7,413 bases of DNA from Myxococcales bacterium (GTDB lineage: Bacteria; Myxococcota_A; Polyangia; Polyangiales; Houyiibacteriaceae), in the NCBI GenBank assembly GCA_013002645.1, contig JABDJF010000170.1:1-7413 (forward strand), given 5' to 3'. This document shows, piece after piece, positions 1 to 6,232 of the stretch. Every line of letters begins with the position of its first letter. Position 1 is the first letter of the stretch. Below the pieces are notes generated by a model that made no database searches, was not told the DNA's origin, and worked only from the letters and a program-made list of their open reading frames with translations. The position numbers and the translations under genes were made by a program.

Positions 1-1206
1 GAGCATCCCCGCAGCGCCAGCCGCTCCTTTGAGGTGACCGATGTTCGACTTCACCGAGCCGATCGGAATGCTCGAGTTGGGCAGGCCCGCATTGGCAAAG
101 GCATCGACCATGCTCTGCACCTCGACCACGTCCCCAACCCGCGTCGATGTTCCGTGGCCTTCGATCAGGCTAACCGTCGCCAAATCTTCGCCGGCATGCA
201 CCCAAGCGCGCTCGATCGCGAGCTTCTGTCCGATCGGGTTGGGCGCGGTGATTCCTTTGCCTTTCCCGTCGCTCGCCCCGCCAACTCCCCGAACCACGGC
301 GTAGATCTTGTCCCCGGCTTCTTCCGCGTCCTCCAGGCGCTTCAAGAGGAACACCGCGGCGCCCTCGCCCATGACGAAGCCATCGGCGCCTTCGTCGTAG
401 GGCCGCGTTCCGGTCGCCGAGAGCGCGCCGATTTTGCAGAATTTCGTATAGCTCGACGCGCTCATGTTGCTGTCGATGCCGCCGGTCAAGACCGCGTCGT
501 AGTCCCCTTCTTCGAGCCCCGAGATGGCGGCGCTGAAGGCGGCCATCGCCGAGGCGCAAGCCGCATCTGCGGTGAAGTTGGGGCCGTGGAAATTGAAAAC
601 CGCCGCCACGCGGCCTGCGATGATGTTCGCAAGCTCGCCGGGCATCGTGTCCTCGCTGATGCTCGGATAGTGCTCCCGCACCCGTCCCATCGTTTCGTCG
701 ACGATCGCGGCTCTGACCTCGTTCGGAAGCGCCTGAAAGCTCGGGGCTCCGTCGAGCTCACGAGTGAACTCGGGAAAGAAGATGCGAAGCGCGGTCTTGT
801 AGTGCTGATCGCCGGCCATCGCGTTCCCGAGGATCACCGCGGTTCGATCGCCGTCGAGCGGGCGCTCCGGATAGCCGTAATCCATCAGCGCCTCTCGTGC
901 CGACATGATCGACCACTTCTGCGTGAGATCCATCGCCTCGGCGACCTTCGGGGGAATCGGAAGCCTCCACTTCAGTGGCTCCCAATTGAACTCGCGAACC
1001 CAGCCGCCGATCTTCGAGTAGGTCTTGTCCGGCGCCTTGGGGTCGGCGTCGTAGTAGAGCGCCGGGTCCCAGCGGTCGACGGGCGTCTCGCAAATGCTGT
1101 AACGCCCAGTCGTGATGTTGTCCCAGAATTCCCTGGCGTTTTGCGCATCTGGAAGGACTGCGCCGACTCCGACGATAGCTATGGCTCGATGTACTTGATC
1201 TCGCAT
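1..1206 (-). CDS. PfaA-like beta-ketoacyl synthase (N-terminal KS domain of a large fatty acid/polyketide synthase), 3' part cut by window edge
   Basis: The 402 visible residues form almost a whole ketosynthase (KS) domain, which joins an acyl chain to a malonyl-type extender by decarboxylative condensation. The fold begins immediately (AIAIVGVGAVLPDA, residues 8-21). The nucleophile is Cys217 in DAACASAMAA, with His351 in EGHGTSTRVGD and His391 in KSNIGHLKGAAGAAG, so the Cys-His-His triad is intact. PfaA-type (polyunsaturated fatty acid synthase) flavour comes from FWDNI (27-31), DRWDPALYYD (44-53), a long stretch before the nucleophile ending in SEDTMPGELANIIAGRVAA (184-202), and a Gly-Ile-Asp-Ser segment after it (243-246). 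The ATG at 1206 is chosen because it precedes the KS fold by seven residues and has GAGAGAG seven bases upstream. Known PfaA proteins exceed 2000 residues with acyltransferase and carrier domains; here nothing beyond the KS is visible. A shorter stand-alone KS or another type I polyketide synthase remains possible. KS identity is firm; the subtype is inferred from remembered motifs. Confidence 0.93.
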   Translation of the reverse strand, partial: MRDQVHRAIAIVGVGAVLPDAQNAREFWDNITTGRYSICETPVDRWDPALYYDADPKAPDKTYSKIGGWVREFNWEPLKWRLPIPPKVAEAMDLTQKWSIMSAREALMDYGYPERPLDGDRTAVILGNAMAGDQHYKTALRIFFPEFTRELDGAPSFQALPNEVRAAIVDETMGRVREHYPSISEDTMPGELANIIAGRVAAVFNFHGPNFTADAACASAMAAFSAAISGLEEGDYDAVLTGGIDSNMSASSYTKFCKIGALSATGTRPYDEGADGFVMGEGAAVFLLKRLEDAEEAGDKIYAVVRGVGGASDGKGKGITAPNPIGQKLAIERAWVHAGEDLATVSLIEGHGTSTRVGDVVEVQSMVDAFANAGLPNSSIPIGSVKSNIGHLKGAAGAAGML

Positions 1207-1213
1207 CTGCGGG

Positions 1214-1220
1214 CTCTCTC
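1214..1220 (-). promoter_or_regulatory. Ribosome binding site for the ketosynthase gene
   Basis: On the minus strand GAGAGAG lies seven bases before the ATG at 1206, inside the 19-base gap after the acyl-CoA dehydrogenase stop. It supports this start and implies translation from the same mRNA as the dehydrogenase. Confidence 0.5.
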
Positions 1221-1225
1221 GTCGT

Positions 1226-2893
1226 TCAGGGGCGCTCGTAGAGCGCATCCCCCACTTGATTCATGTCTTCGATCAACCCCGCCTGGGCTGCATAAATTTT
1301 GGACAGGCCCGCGCTCGTTTCGAGCGACCGGGCGTCCGCGCTGCCGGCATCCTCTGCGCCGATGACCCAGCGCATGCCGTCCACGGCGACCCGCTGCGCG
1401 GCCTCGCGCGCGAAAACCCGGGACATGGCCGCCACGGCCTGAGGGGAGAACCGCCGCGGCGATTTCGGATTGAGCTCATCGAGCTCTGCTCGAACCGCGC
1501 GCCTCGCGAACGCCGCAGCTCCCTCGACATAGGAGGCAAGCTCGCCGATCCGAAACAAGACGTGCTGATTGCGCGTGAGACGTTTGTCGCGCGCCCGTTC
1601 CATGACTTCCGCAAGCGCATGTGCTGCAAGCGCTGCGATGTCGGCGCCGACCTTCGGGTGCTCGCTGTGCACCCCTTCGAGCCGCCGCCCGAGGTCGTGA
1701 TAGTGCTGGCCGCGCGTCTTGAGGTGGTGCTGCCAGCGGTCGCGCCCGATCGTCATTTCCATGATCTCGGAGGTGCCCTCGTAGATCGTGGTGATTCGAA
1801 CGTCACGCTTGATCTTCTCGACCATGTACTCTTTGGTATATCCGTAGCCGCCGTGCCCTTGAATGGCCGCGTCTGCCGCCGCATTGCCCGACTCGCTGGC
1901 GAGGTACTTGGCGATGGCGCCCTCGGTGTTCAGCAGTTCGTCGCCGCCCTTGTCGATGGCTTCTGCCGTCTGCTCGATGTATGCGCGCGCCGCCTCGAGG
2001 CGCACCGCGTGCGGCACGATGAGCTTGTGCGTGTAGCCCTGTTTCTCCGATAGTGGCGCGCCACCTTGAATCCGCTCGGTCGAGTACTCGATCGTCCGAT
2101 CGAGGGCAGCCCAGCCCGCGCCGAGTCCAAACGCGGCCACCATCAATCGCGTGAAACCAAAGACGAGCTGCGCCTGTTGCAACCCTTGGCCTTCCTCGAG
2201 CCCAACGAGCTGACCGGCGTCGACGAAGACGTTTTCGAGAACCAACGCGGTGGTGTTGCTCAGCCGGATGCCGTGCTTGTCTTCAGGTTTCGCCGCGGAG
2301 AAGCCTTCGGCGCCACGCTCGACGACGAACCAAGTGGGACCAGCCGGCGCCTTCGCAAGCACGGTGTACACATCGGCATGCCCGCCATTCGAGATCCATT
2401 GCTTGGTCCCGGTGATCTCGTAGCCGACGACCTGGCCGTCCTTCTCGACGGGCACCGCCACCGTCTTGAGCGATGCGAGGTCGCTTCCCGCCGCGGGTTC
2501 GGTCGCCCCGTAGGCCATCAACAAACCTTCTTCGGCGATACGGCTCAGCCAGTGGTCTTTTTGCTCCGGCGTTCCGCCGAACACGATGGGATCGCTGCCG
2601 AGAAAAGTCGCCAGGACCCCTGTCGCGAGGCCGACGTCGATCCGGGCCATCGCCTCGCAGACCCGATACACGTCGAAGGCTCCGCCGCCCATCCCACCAT
2701 GCTCCTCGGGGATGAACACCAGCTGGACACCGAGCTCGTCGCTTCCGATCGCGCGCACGAGCTCCTCTGGAAAGATGTCTTTTTCGTCGAGCTCGAGGAG
2801 TGTCTCGTCGCTCAGTTTGGCTTTGGCGAAATCGTCGAGGGAGTCGAGAACGAGGCGCAGCGATTCCGCGTCAAGGCTACTGCTGTGTGCCAT
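1226..2893 (-). CDS. Acyl-CoA dehydrogenase, long form with C-terminal helical extension (VLCAD/ACAD9-like)
   Basis: A 555-residue FAD enzyme that oxidises acyl-CoA to trans-2-enoyl-CoA and passes electrons to electron-transfer flavoprotein. The N-terminal helical domain covers about residues 1-125. The flavin/substrate signature YGATEPAAGSD lies at 128-138 and TGTKQWISNGG at about 161-171 in the beta domain. The C-terminal helical domain carries QGHGGYGYTKEY (345-356) and TTIYEGTSEIM (368-378), whose Glu372 is in the position of the catalytic base of MCAD-type enzymes. Ordinary members end near 380-400 residues. Here about 160 more, mostly helical, residues follow, as in VLCAD and ACAD9, where the extension has roles in membrane association and dimerisation. 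An in-frame ATG at 2956 would add 21 residues, but the start at 2893 has a good ribosome site and fits family N-termini. The ketosynthase gene follows after 19 bases, so the two are probably co-transcribed. Chain-length specificity cannot be read from sequence. Confidence 0.94.
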   Translation of the reverse strand: MAHSSSLDAESLRLVLDSLDDFAKAKLSDETLLELDEKDIFPEELVRAIGSDELGVQLVFIPEEHGGMGGGAFDVYRVCEAMARIDVGLATGVLATFLGSDPIVFGGTPEQKDHWLSRIAEEGLLMAYGATEPAAGSDLASLKTVAVPVEKDGQVVGYEITGTKQWISNGGHADVYTVLAKAPAGPTWFVVERGAEGFSAAKPEDKHGIRLSNTTALVLENVFVDAGQLVGLEEGQGLQQAQLVFGFTRLMVAAFGLGAGWAALDRTIEYSTERIQGGAPLSEKQGYTHKLIVPHAVRLEAARAYIEQTAEAIDKGGDELLNTEGAIAKYLASESGNAAADAAIQGHGGYGYTKEYMVEKIKRDVRITTIYEGTSEIMEMTIGRDRWQHHLKTRGQHYHDLGRRLEGVHSEHPKVGADIAALAAHALAEVMERARDKRLTRNQHVLFRIGELASYVEGAAAFARRAVRAELDELNPKSPRRFSPQAVAAMSRVFAREAAQRVAVDGMRWVIGAEDAGSADARSLETSAGLSKIYAAQAGLIEDMNQVGDALYERP

Positions 2894-2899
2894 GATGAG

Positions 2900-2906
2900 C
2901 TCTTCC
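2900..2906 (-). promoter_or_regulatory. Ribosome binding site that decides the acyl-CoA dehydrogenase start
   Basis: On the minus strand GGAAGAG stands six bases before the ATG at 2893. The alternative in-frame ATGs at 2956 and 2926 have no comparable purine-rich site, so the shorter 555-residue protein is preferred. Confidence 0.6.
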
Positions 2907-2954
2907 GTTTTGATGAAACAGGGCATGCGCCGTGCGTCGCAGGTATGCAGATGC

Positions 2955-2974
2955 ACGCTGCGAATGCGCAGTGT
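2955..2974 (-). other. Imperfect stem-loop in the probable leader of the acyl-CoA dehydrogenase mRNA
   Basis: Arms of eight bases (plus-strand ACGCTGCG at 2955-2962 and CGCAGTGT at 2967-2974) pair with one mismatch around a four-base loop. It lies 61-81 bases before the dehydrogenase ATG, so it would be in the 5' leader if transcription starts further upstream. In GC-rich DNA such a stem can arise by chance. Confidence 0.25.
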
Positions 2975-3021
2975 TTGTGCGAGCGCGAGACGCCTGCCTC
3001 GGGCCCCGATTTTCTTCGTAT

Positions 3022-3038
3022 CTAGTTTGCCGCACTAG
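3022..3038. promoter_or_regulatory. Candidate operator: 17-base dyad upstream of the acyl-CoA dehydrogenase
   Basis: CTAGT (3022-3026) and ACTAG (3034-3038) are perfect inverted arms separated by seven bases. The dyad stands about 130 bases before the dehydrogenase start and overlaps the only promoter-like hexamers noticed in the spacer. Acyl-CoA dehydrogenase genes are often controlled by TetR-family fatty-acid regulators that bind dyads of about this size, so an operator is a reasonable reading. No regulator gene is in the window, and the arms are short enough to occur by chance. Confidence 0.3.
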
Positions 3039-3183
3039 GAAGTCCACAGACTGACACCGGCCGCTGCAGGTGCAACTCGTGCGCTGTCACTTTCCGCAAA
3101 AATTCTGGGCGTTTGCGCGCTGCGTCATCGGGGTCCTTGGGACCGAGAACCGGGCTCTTCGTCGTCCGGTGGTCCAGTGCGCC

Positions 3184-3209
3184 CGCGGCGCGCTCTCGAC
3201 CGCGCCGCG
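3184..3209 (-). terminator. GC-rich stem-loop just downstream of greB, possible terminator
   Basis: Arms CGCGGCGCG (3184-3192) and CGCGCCGCG (3201-3209) form a perfect nine-base stem with an eight-base loop, beginning six bases after the greB stop codon. Placement directly after the last gene of the upstream unit suggests a transcription end or an mRNA-stabilising 3' stem. No T-run follows on the minus strand, so it is not a classical intrinsic terminator. Confidence 0.4.
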
Positions 3210-3214
3210 TGTTC

Positions 3215-3727
3215 TCACGTCGGCGGCCCGTTGCGCACTTCGATGATCTCGCAGCTCGCCTCCCCCTTTGGGCGGCGAAGCGTGATTTCGTCGCCCAGCT
3301 CGCGCGAGAGCAGGGCCTTCCCGACCGGTGACTCCATGCTGATCCACTTCTTCCGGGCGTCGATTTCGTCGGGCCCGACGATGCGATAAGTCTGGGTTTC
3401 GCCGTCCTCGTCTTCAATCGTCACCCAGCTTCCGAAGTAGACCCGGCCGTCGTCCGGCGGCTGCTCGTCGACGATGGTCAGCACCTCGAGCCGCTGCCCC
3501 AAAAAGCGAAGTCGCCGATCGATCGCGGCGAGGCGCTGTTTGCTGTACTGGTACTCCGCGTTTTCGGACCGGTCGCCTTCGGCCGCCGCAACCTGCACCG
3601 CCTTTGCCATCTTCGGGCGATCGACATTCCAAAGGCGGTCGGCCTCCTCCTCGAAACGCCGGTATCCCTCCGGCGTGATGTAACCGGGCTTGCCCGAATC
3701 GTCCGGTCGTGTCCGCCGTCGCGTCAT
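3215..3727 (-). CDS. greB: Transcription elongation (transcript cleavage) factor GreB
   Basis: A 170-residue Gre factor, a cytoplasmic protein that enters the RNA polymerase secondary channel and stimulates cleavage of backtracked RNA. After a basic 15-residue N-terminal tail comes YITPEGYRRFEEE (16-28), the start of the coiled coil. The acidic tip sequence AEGDRSENAEYQYSKQRL (49-66) includes Asp52 and Glu55, the positions that help hold the catalytic Mg2+. IDRRLRFLGQRL (69-80) is typical of GreB rather than GreA. The C-terminal FKBP-like domain ends with SPVGKALLSRELGDEITL (133-150). The ATG at 3727 is chosen because it precedes the conserved fold closely; the frame is open further upstream but only across the end of the neighbouring gene. 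No clear ribosome site is visible, and the start lies 11 bases after the propeller stop, so translation may be coupled. The protein is slightly longer than the usual ~160 residues because of the basic tail. Confidence 0.93.
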   Translation of the reverse strand: MTRRRTRPDDSGKPGYITPEGYRRFEEEADRLWNVDRPKMAKAVQVAAAEGDRSENAEYQYSKQRLAAIDRRLRFLGQRLEVLTIVDEQPPDDGRVYFGSWVTIEDEDGETQTYRIVGPDEIDARKKWISMESPVGKALLSRELGDEITLRRPKGEASCEIIEVRNGPPT

Positions 3728-3738
3728 CTCATACCGCG

Positions 3739-4872
3739 CTACTGCCCAGGTACGCCGGCGATGCCCGGCTTGAAGCGAAAGATATAGTACGGGGCCTTGG
3801 CTCGGATATGTGTCTTCGATTTCAGCATTTGCTCGGGAATCGCACTGTCGGCGACGTAGAGCCATCCGTCGGGGCCGTAGCTCAAGGCATCCGCCCAGCG
3901 AATTTTGTCGCTGCGAACCAGCGTCGTCAGCTCACCCTTAGGTGTCATTCGGATGACCGCCCCGTGCTCGACGTCGGTGATCAGCAAGTTCCCATCGAGG
4001 TCGGTGCTCAGCCCATCGTTGAGCGGTTTTGGGCCAAGCGCTTGAACCCTCGCTGCCAATGCTCCATCGCTGAGCGAATCGTCGAGCAGGTCGGCGACCT
4101 TGATGCGATACATGGTGTCGTGCGCCATCGCACCGTAATAGATCCACGCGTCATCGCGACTGATCGCGATCCCGTCTACACCAGGCTTGAGCACCACGAG
4201 ACCGCCGAAAAACGTCATGTCTTTGGTCGGGTTTCGAATCAGCCAGTCCTGTGCGGACACCGAAGCGTCGCTATCCAAGACTCGCCGCGCCCTGTCGCGC
4301 TCGACGTCGTACACGATCAAGCCCGGGTTCTTTCGCCAGAAGCTCACGTCGGCGATGAAGAGCTGTTTGCCGGCAGAGTCGACCTGCAGGTCCTGCAGAA
4401 ACGAGCCCAGCTGCGCCACCGAGGAATCAAACACGTGTTCGTGGACGATCCCGCCCGTACCGAGGTCAAATGCCAGGAGCTGGGCGTGCCCCGTGCCGTG
4501 GTTGCCATGATCGATCGTCCATAGCCGGTTTTGTCGATCGATGGCGACTCCGAGCGGCGTTTCGAATTGCGCCTGCGCCTCTTCGCTCGGAAAGGGCTTC
4601 GGCGCCCCATCGACGCACTCGAGCAATTTCGCGCCACTCGGTCGGCTCTCTGGATGAATCGTGTAGAACACGCGTCCGTCTTCGGACACAGCGAGGTTTC
4701 CAATCGGCTCGTCGCTGGTCACTACGACTTCGATCGTGCCTTCGTCGAAGAGCGGCGTTCCGCTCAGGTCTGGATACGGTTCGCCACCCCCGTACCGAAG
4801 GTGGAGGACGATGGTCAAGGTCGCCATCAAGACGGCGAGCCCGAGCAGCAGTCGCAGCAAGAAGAGCTTCAT
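3739..4872 (-). CDS. Yellow / major royal jelly protein (MRJP)-family beta-propeller, membrane-anchored or secreted
   Basis: A 377-residue protein with one hydrophobic N-terminal segment (LLRLLLGLAVLMATLTIVL, about 5-23) preceded by a single Lys: a signal peptide or signal anchor, placing the rest outside the cytoplasmic membrane. The remainder shows repeated beta-propeller blades with 'DG/D-x-L-W/Y' turns: SEDGRVFYTIHPES (63-76), GVAIDRQNRLWTIDHGN (108-124), LQVDSAGKQLFIADVSF (162-178), GIAISRDDAWIYYGAM (234-249), LSTDLDGNLLITDVEHG (288-304) and LSYGPDGWLYVADSA (330-344). The spacing and the NDGLSTD segment (285-291) point to the MRJP/Yellow family, whose bacterial members are often labelled L-dopachrome-tautomerase-related; SMP-30/gluconolactonase-type propellers are the main alternative. 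Substrate or ligand is unknown. Its ATG overlaps the stop of the flavoprotein gene as ATGA, with GGTGG six bases upstream (4879-4883), indicating translational coupling. Family call is good; function is open. Confidence 0.85.
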   Translation of the reverse strand: MKLFLLRLLLGLAVLMATLTIVLHLRYGGGEPYPDLSGTPLFDEGTIEVVVTSDEPIGNLAVSEDGRVFYTIHPESRPSGAKLLECVDGAPKPFPSEEAQAQFETPLGVAIDRQNRLWTIDHGNHGTGHAQLLAFDLGTGGIVHEHVFDSSVAQLGSFLQDLQVDSAGKQLFIADVSFWRKNPGLIVYDVERDRARRVLDSDASVSAQDWLIRNPTKDMTFFGGLVVLKPGVDGIAISRDDAWIYYGAMAHDTMYRIKVADLLDDSLSDGALAARVQALGPKPLNDGLSTDLDGNLLITDVEHGAVIRMTPKGELTTLVRSDKIRWADALSYGPDGWLYVADSAIPEQMLKSKTHIRAKAPYYIFRFKPGIAGVPGQ

Positions 4873-6206
4873 CGCGCGCCACCGGCCATCGTCTGGAGAG
4901 CGTTCATCGCGAAGCTGAAATCGTGCGTCGGTTCGGCGCGCGGTCCCGACGCATACTTCGTACGTGCGCGCGAGCTCAGGAGTCCGAGCAACGCCGCCCC
5001 GAGGGGAATCGACATCCGAGGTGAGAGGAAAAGCGACTTGGGTTTCACTCCGGTCATGGCCGCGCCGAAGTCATCCATGAAGCTCGCTCCGCGGCGCTGG
5101 GCCGCGATCGCGGCGGTGTCCAAGAGAACGGGGAAGCGCTGGATCGCCCGGCCAGCAGCGGCTGATATCCAGAAGTCGCGGCCGAAATTCTGCATCCATG
5201 CGCGATGGTAGGCCGAGAGCCGCCGCGCGCTGAGGTCGCCCTCATCGAACGCCTCGTGGAGCAGCCGCGCTGCGATTTTCGCTGCGACCATCGCTGTATG
5301 AATTCCTTCGCCGGTCAGTGGATCGGTCTGTCCGGCGGCGTCGCCCAACACGAGGAGTCGTTCCCCATGCGTTGTTGGCTCACCGCCGAGGCGAAGGGGC
5401 GACAGGCCGGGCGGCTCCAGCGGCTCGGCGTGGTCGCCTAGCGCTGCGCGTACGTAGGGGTCGGCTGCCACTTCGGTTTGGAGCAGCGGCTTCAGCTTCG
5501 TCAGCGGTACGCGGCCTCCGGGAAGGACATAGCAGCCGAGATCGATGTCTCCGTTCGAGTGCCGAAAGAGCGCGACATAGCCTGGCAGCACGTAGGGCGG
5601 ATAGAGCAGGACGCCATCACTGCTAAATCGGTGTGTCCCTCCCTTGATGTACTGCCGGCTCGCAACGCTATTGGCGCCGGTCGTCACGACACCGAGCGAG
5701 CGCGCGATCTTGCTCTTGGCGCCGTCGGCGGCGATCAGGCATCGACCGGTGAACCGCCGGCCGTCCTTGCATCGCACCGCCCATCGCCCATCGCCGAGCT
5801 TCACTTCGCTGACTGCGGCACCCTCGATCAGCGCTGCGCCCACCCCTGCGGCTGCTCGCGCGATGCGTTCATCGCAAACCATCCGTCGGATTGCGGCCAC
5901 GCGCGGCGCTGCCTCGCGCTCACCTTCATCGGGGCTCGTGAAGCTCAGCCCCGAGGGTGACACCAAGCCACCGGACCGAACCCATTGCACCGCGCCCTCG
6001 GCGTCGAGCTGCTGGATGACCCCCATCTCCTCCAGGATGTCGAGCGCGGGCTCGCACCAAGCATCACCGCAGCGCTTGTCCCGCGGAAAGGTCGCCTTCT
6101 CGAGGAGTGCGACCCGCTTTCCTCCCTTGGCGAGAAAGTACGCCGCGGTGGCTCCAGCAGGGCCGGCGCCGGCGATCAGGACATCGTAAACGGGCTGTTC
6201 GTCCAT
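4869..6206 (-). CDS. FAD-dependent oxidoreductase of the geranylgeranyl reductase family
   Basis: A 445-residue flavoprotein of the p-hydroxybenzoate hydroxylase-like fold. Members saturate C=C bonds of isoprenoid chains or otherwise reduce or oxidise lipid-like substrates. The N-terminal Rossmann motif is DVLIAGAGPAGATAA (8-22) with acidic Glu36 at the end of the second strand for the FAD ribose. FPRDKRCGD (40-48) follows, with Cys46 in the family's conserved Cys-Gly position. The second FAD motif is IAADGAKSKIAR (158-169), and the third is LGDAAGQTDPLTGEGIHTAM (287-306). A hydrophobic stretch near 400-410 could touch the membrane. The usual YxWxFP substrate motif is not seen; the matching region reads LPGYVALFRH (207-216). 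The ATG at 6206 is chosen because family proteins start just before the Rossmann strand; an in-frame ATG at 6359 would lie inside the upstream gene. It starts 26 bases after the synthetase stop and overlaps the propeller start by four bases. Substrate unknown; a halogenase or monooxygenase relative is less likely. Confidence 0.88.
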   Translation of the reverse strand: MDEQPVYDVLIAGAGPAGATAAYFLAKGGKRVALLEKATFPRDKRCGDAWCEPALDILEEMGVIQQLDAEGAVQWVRSGGLVSPSGLSFTSPDEGEREAAPRVAAIRRMVCDERIARAAAGVGAALIEGAAVSEVKLGDGRWAVRCKDGRRFTGRCLIAADGAKSKIARSLGVVTTGANSVASRQYIKGGTHRFSSDGVLLYPPYVLPGYVALFRHSNGDIDLGCYVLPGGRVPLTKLKPLLQTEVAADPYVRAALGDHAEPLEPPGLSPLRLGGEPTTHGERLLVLGDAAGQTDPLTGEGIHTAMVAAKIAARLLHEAFDEGDLSARRLSAYHRAWMQNFGRDFWISAAAGRAIQRFPVLLDTAAIAAQRRGASFMDDFGAAMTGVKPKSLFLSPRMSIPLGAALLGLLSSRARTKYASGPRAEPTHDFSFAMNALQTMAGGAR

Positions 6207-6232
6207 GGAAGGCGAACTCTGGCGCACGCCGG

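Larger units (their letters stand above)
2894..3214. other. Non-coding spacer between greB and the acyl-CoA dehydrogenase gene
   Basis: This 321-base spacer is the only long gap in the window. I see no convincing gene in it: the reading frames that cross it either continue antisense to, or out of frame with, the flanking genes. It holds a GC-rich stem-loop just after greB (3184-3209), a 17-base dyad (3022-3038) and an imperfect stem-loop (2955-2974) near the dehydrogenase start. A weak promoter-like pair on the minus strand (TGGACT, then TAGATA ending at 3019, 16 bases apart) overlaps the dyad but matches the sigma-70 consensus poorly. The likely job is to end the upstream unit and start the dehydrogenase-ketosynthase unit; this is inference from position. 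Confidence 0.55.

Noticed and set aside
1..1206. Assigning the symbol pfaA and a polyunsaturated fatty acid product
   Set aside because: Only the ketosynthase domain is visible. The diagnostic acyltransferase, tandem carrier and ketoreductase domains would be outside the window.
34..1365. Plus-strand open frame of 443 codons opposite the ketosynthase
   Set aside because: It lies antisense to a gene with intact catalytic motifs; the Arg/Ala/Gly-rich translation has no recognisable domain. Long antisense frames are expected in GC-rich codon-biased DNA.
2066..3025. Plus-strand open frame of 319 codons opposite the acyl-CoA dehydrogenase start
   Set aside because: Antisense shadow of the dehydrogenase with no family motif; it merely extends into the spacer.
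3022..3417. Minus-strand frame of 131 codons covering the greB-dehydrogenase spacer
   Set aside because: Its first third overlaps greB in another frame, the composition is Arg/Ser/Pro-rich and no motif is visible, so I treat the spacer as non-coding.
3728..3865. 46-residue N-terminal extension of GreB from an ATG at 3865
   Set aside because: The extension overlaps the 3' end of the propeller gene in a different frame and does not resemble Gre N-termini; the fold starts just after the ATG at 3727.
3709..4524. Plus-strand open frame of 271 codons opposite the propeller gene
   Set aside because: Antisense to a clear beta-propeller gene; no domain signature and no ribosome site of note.
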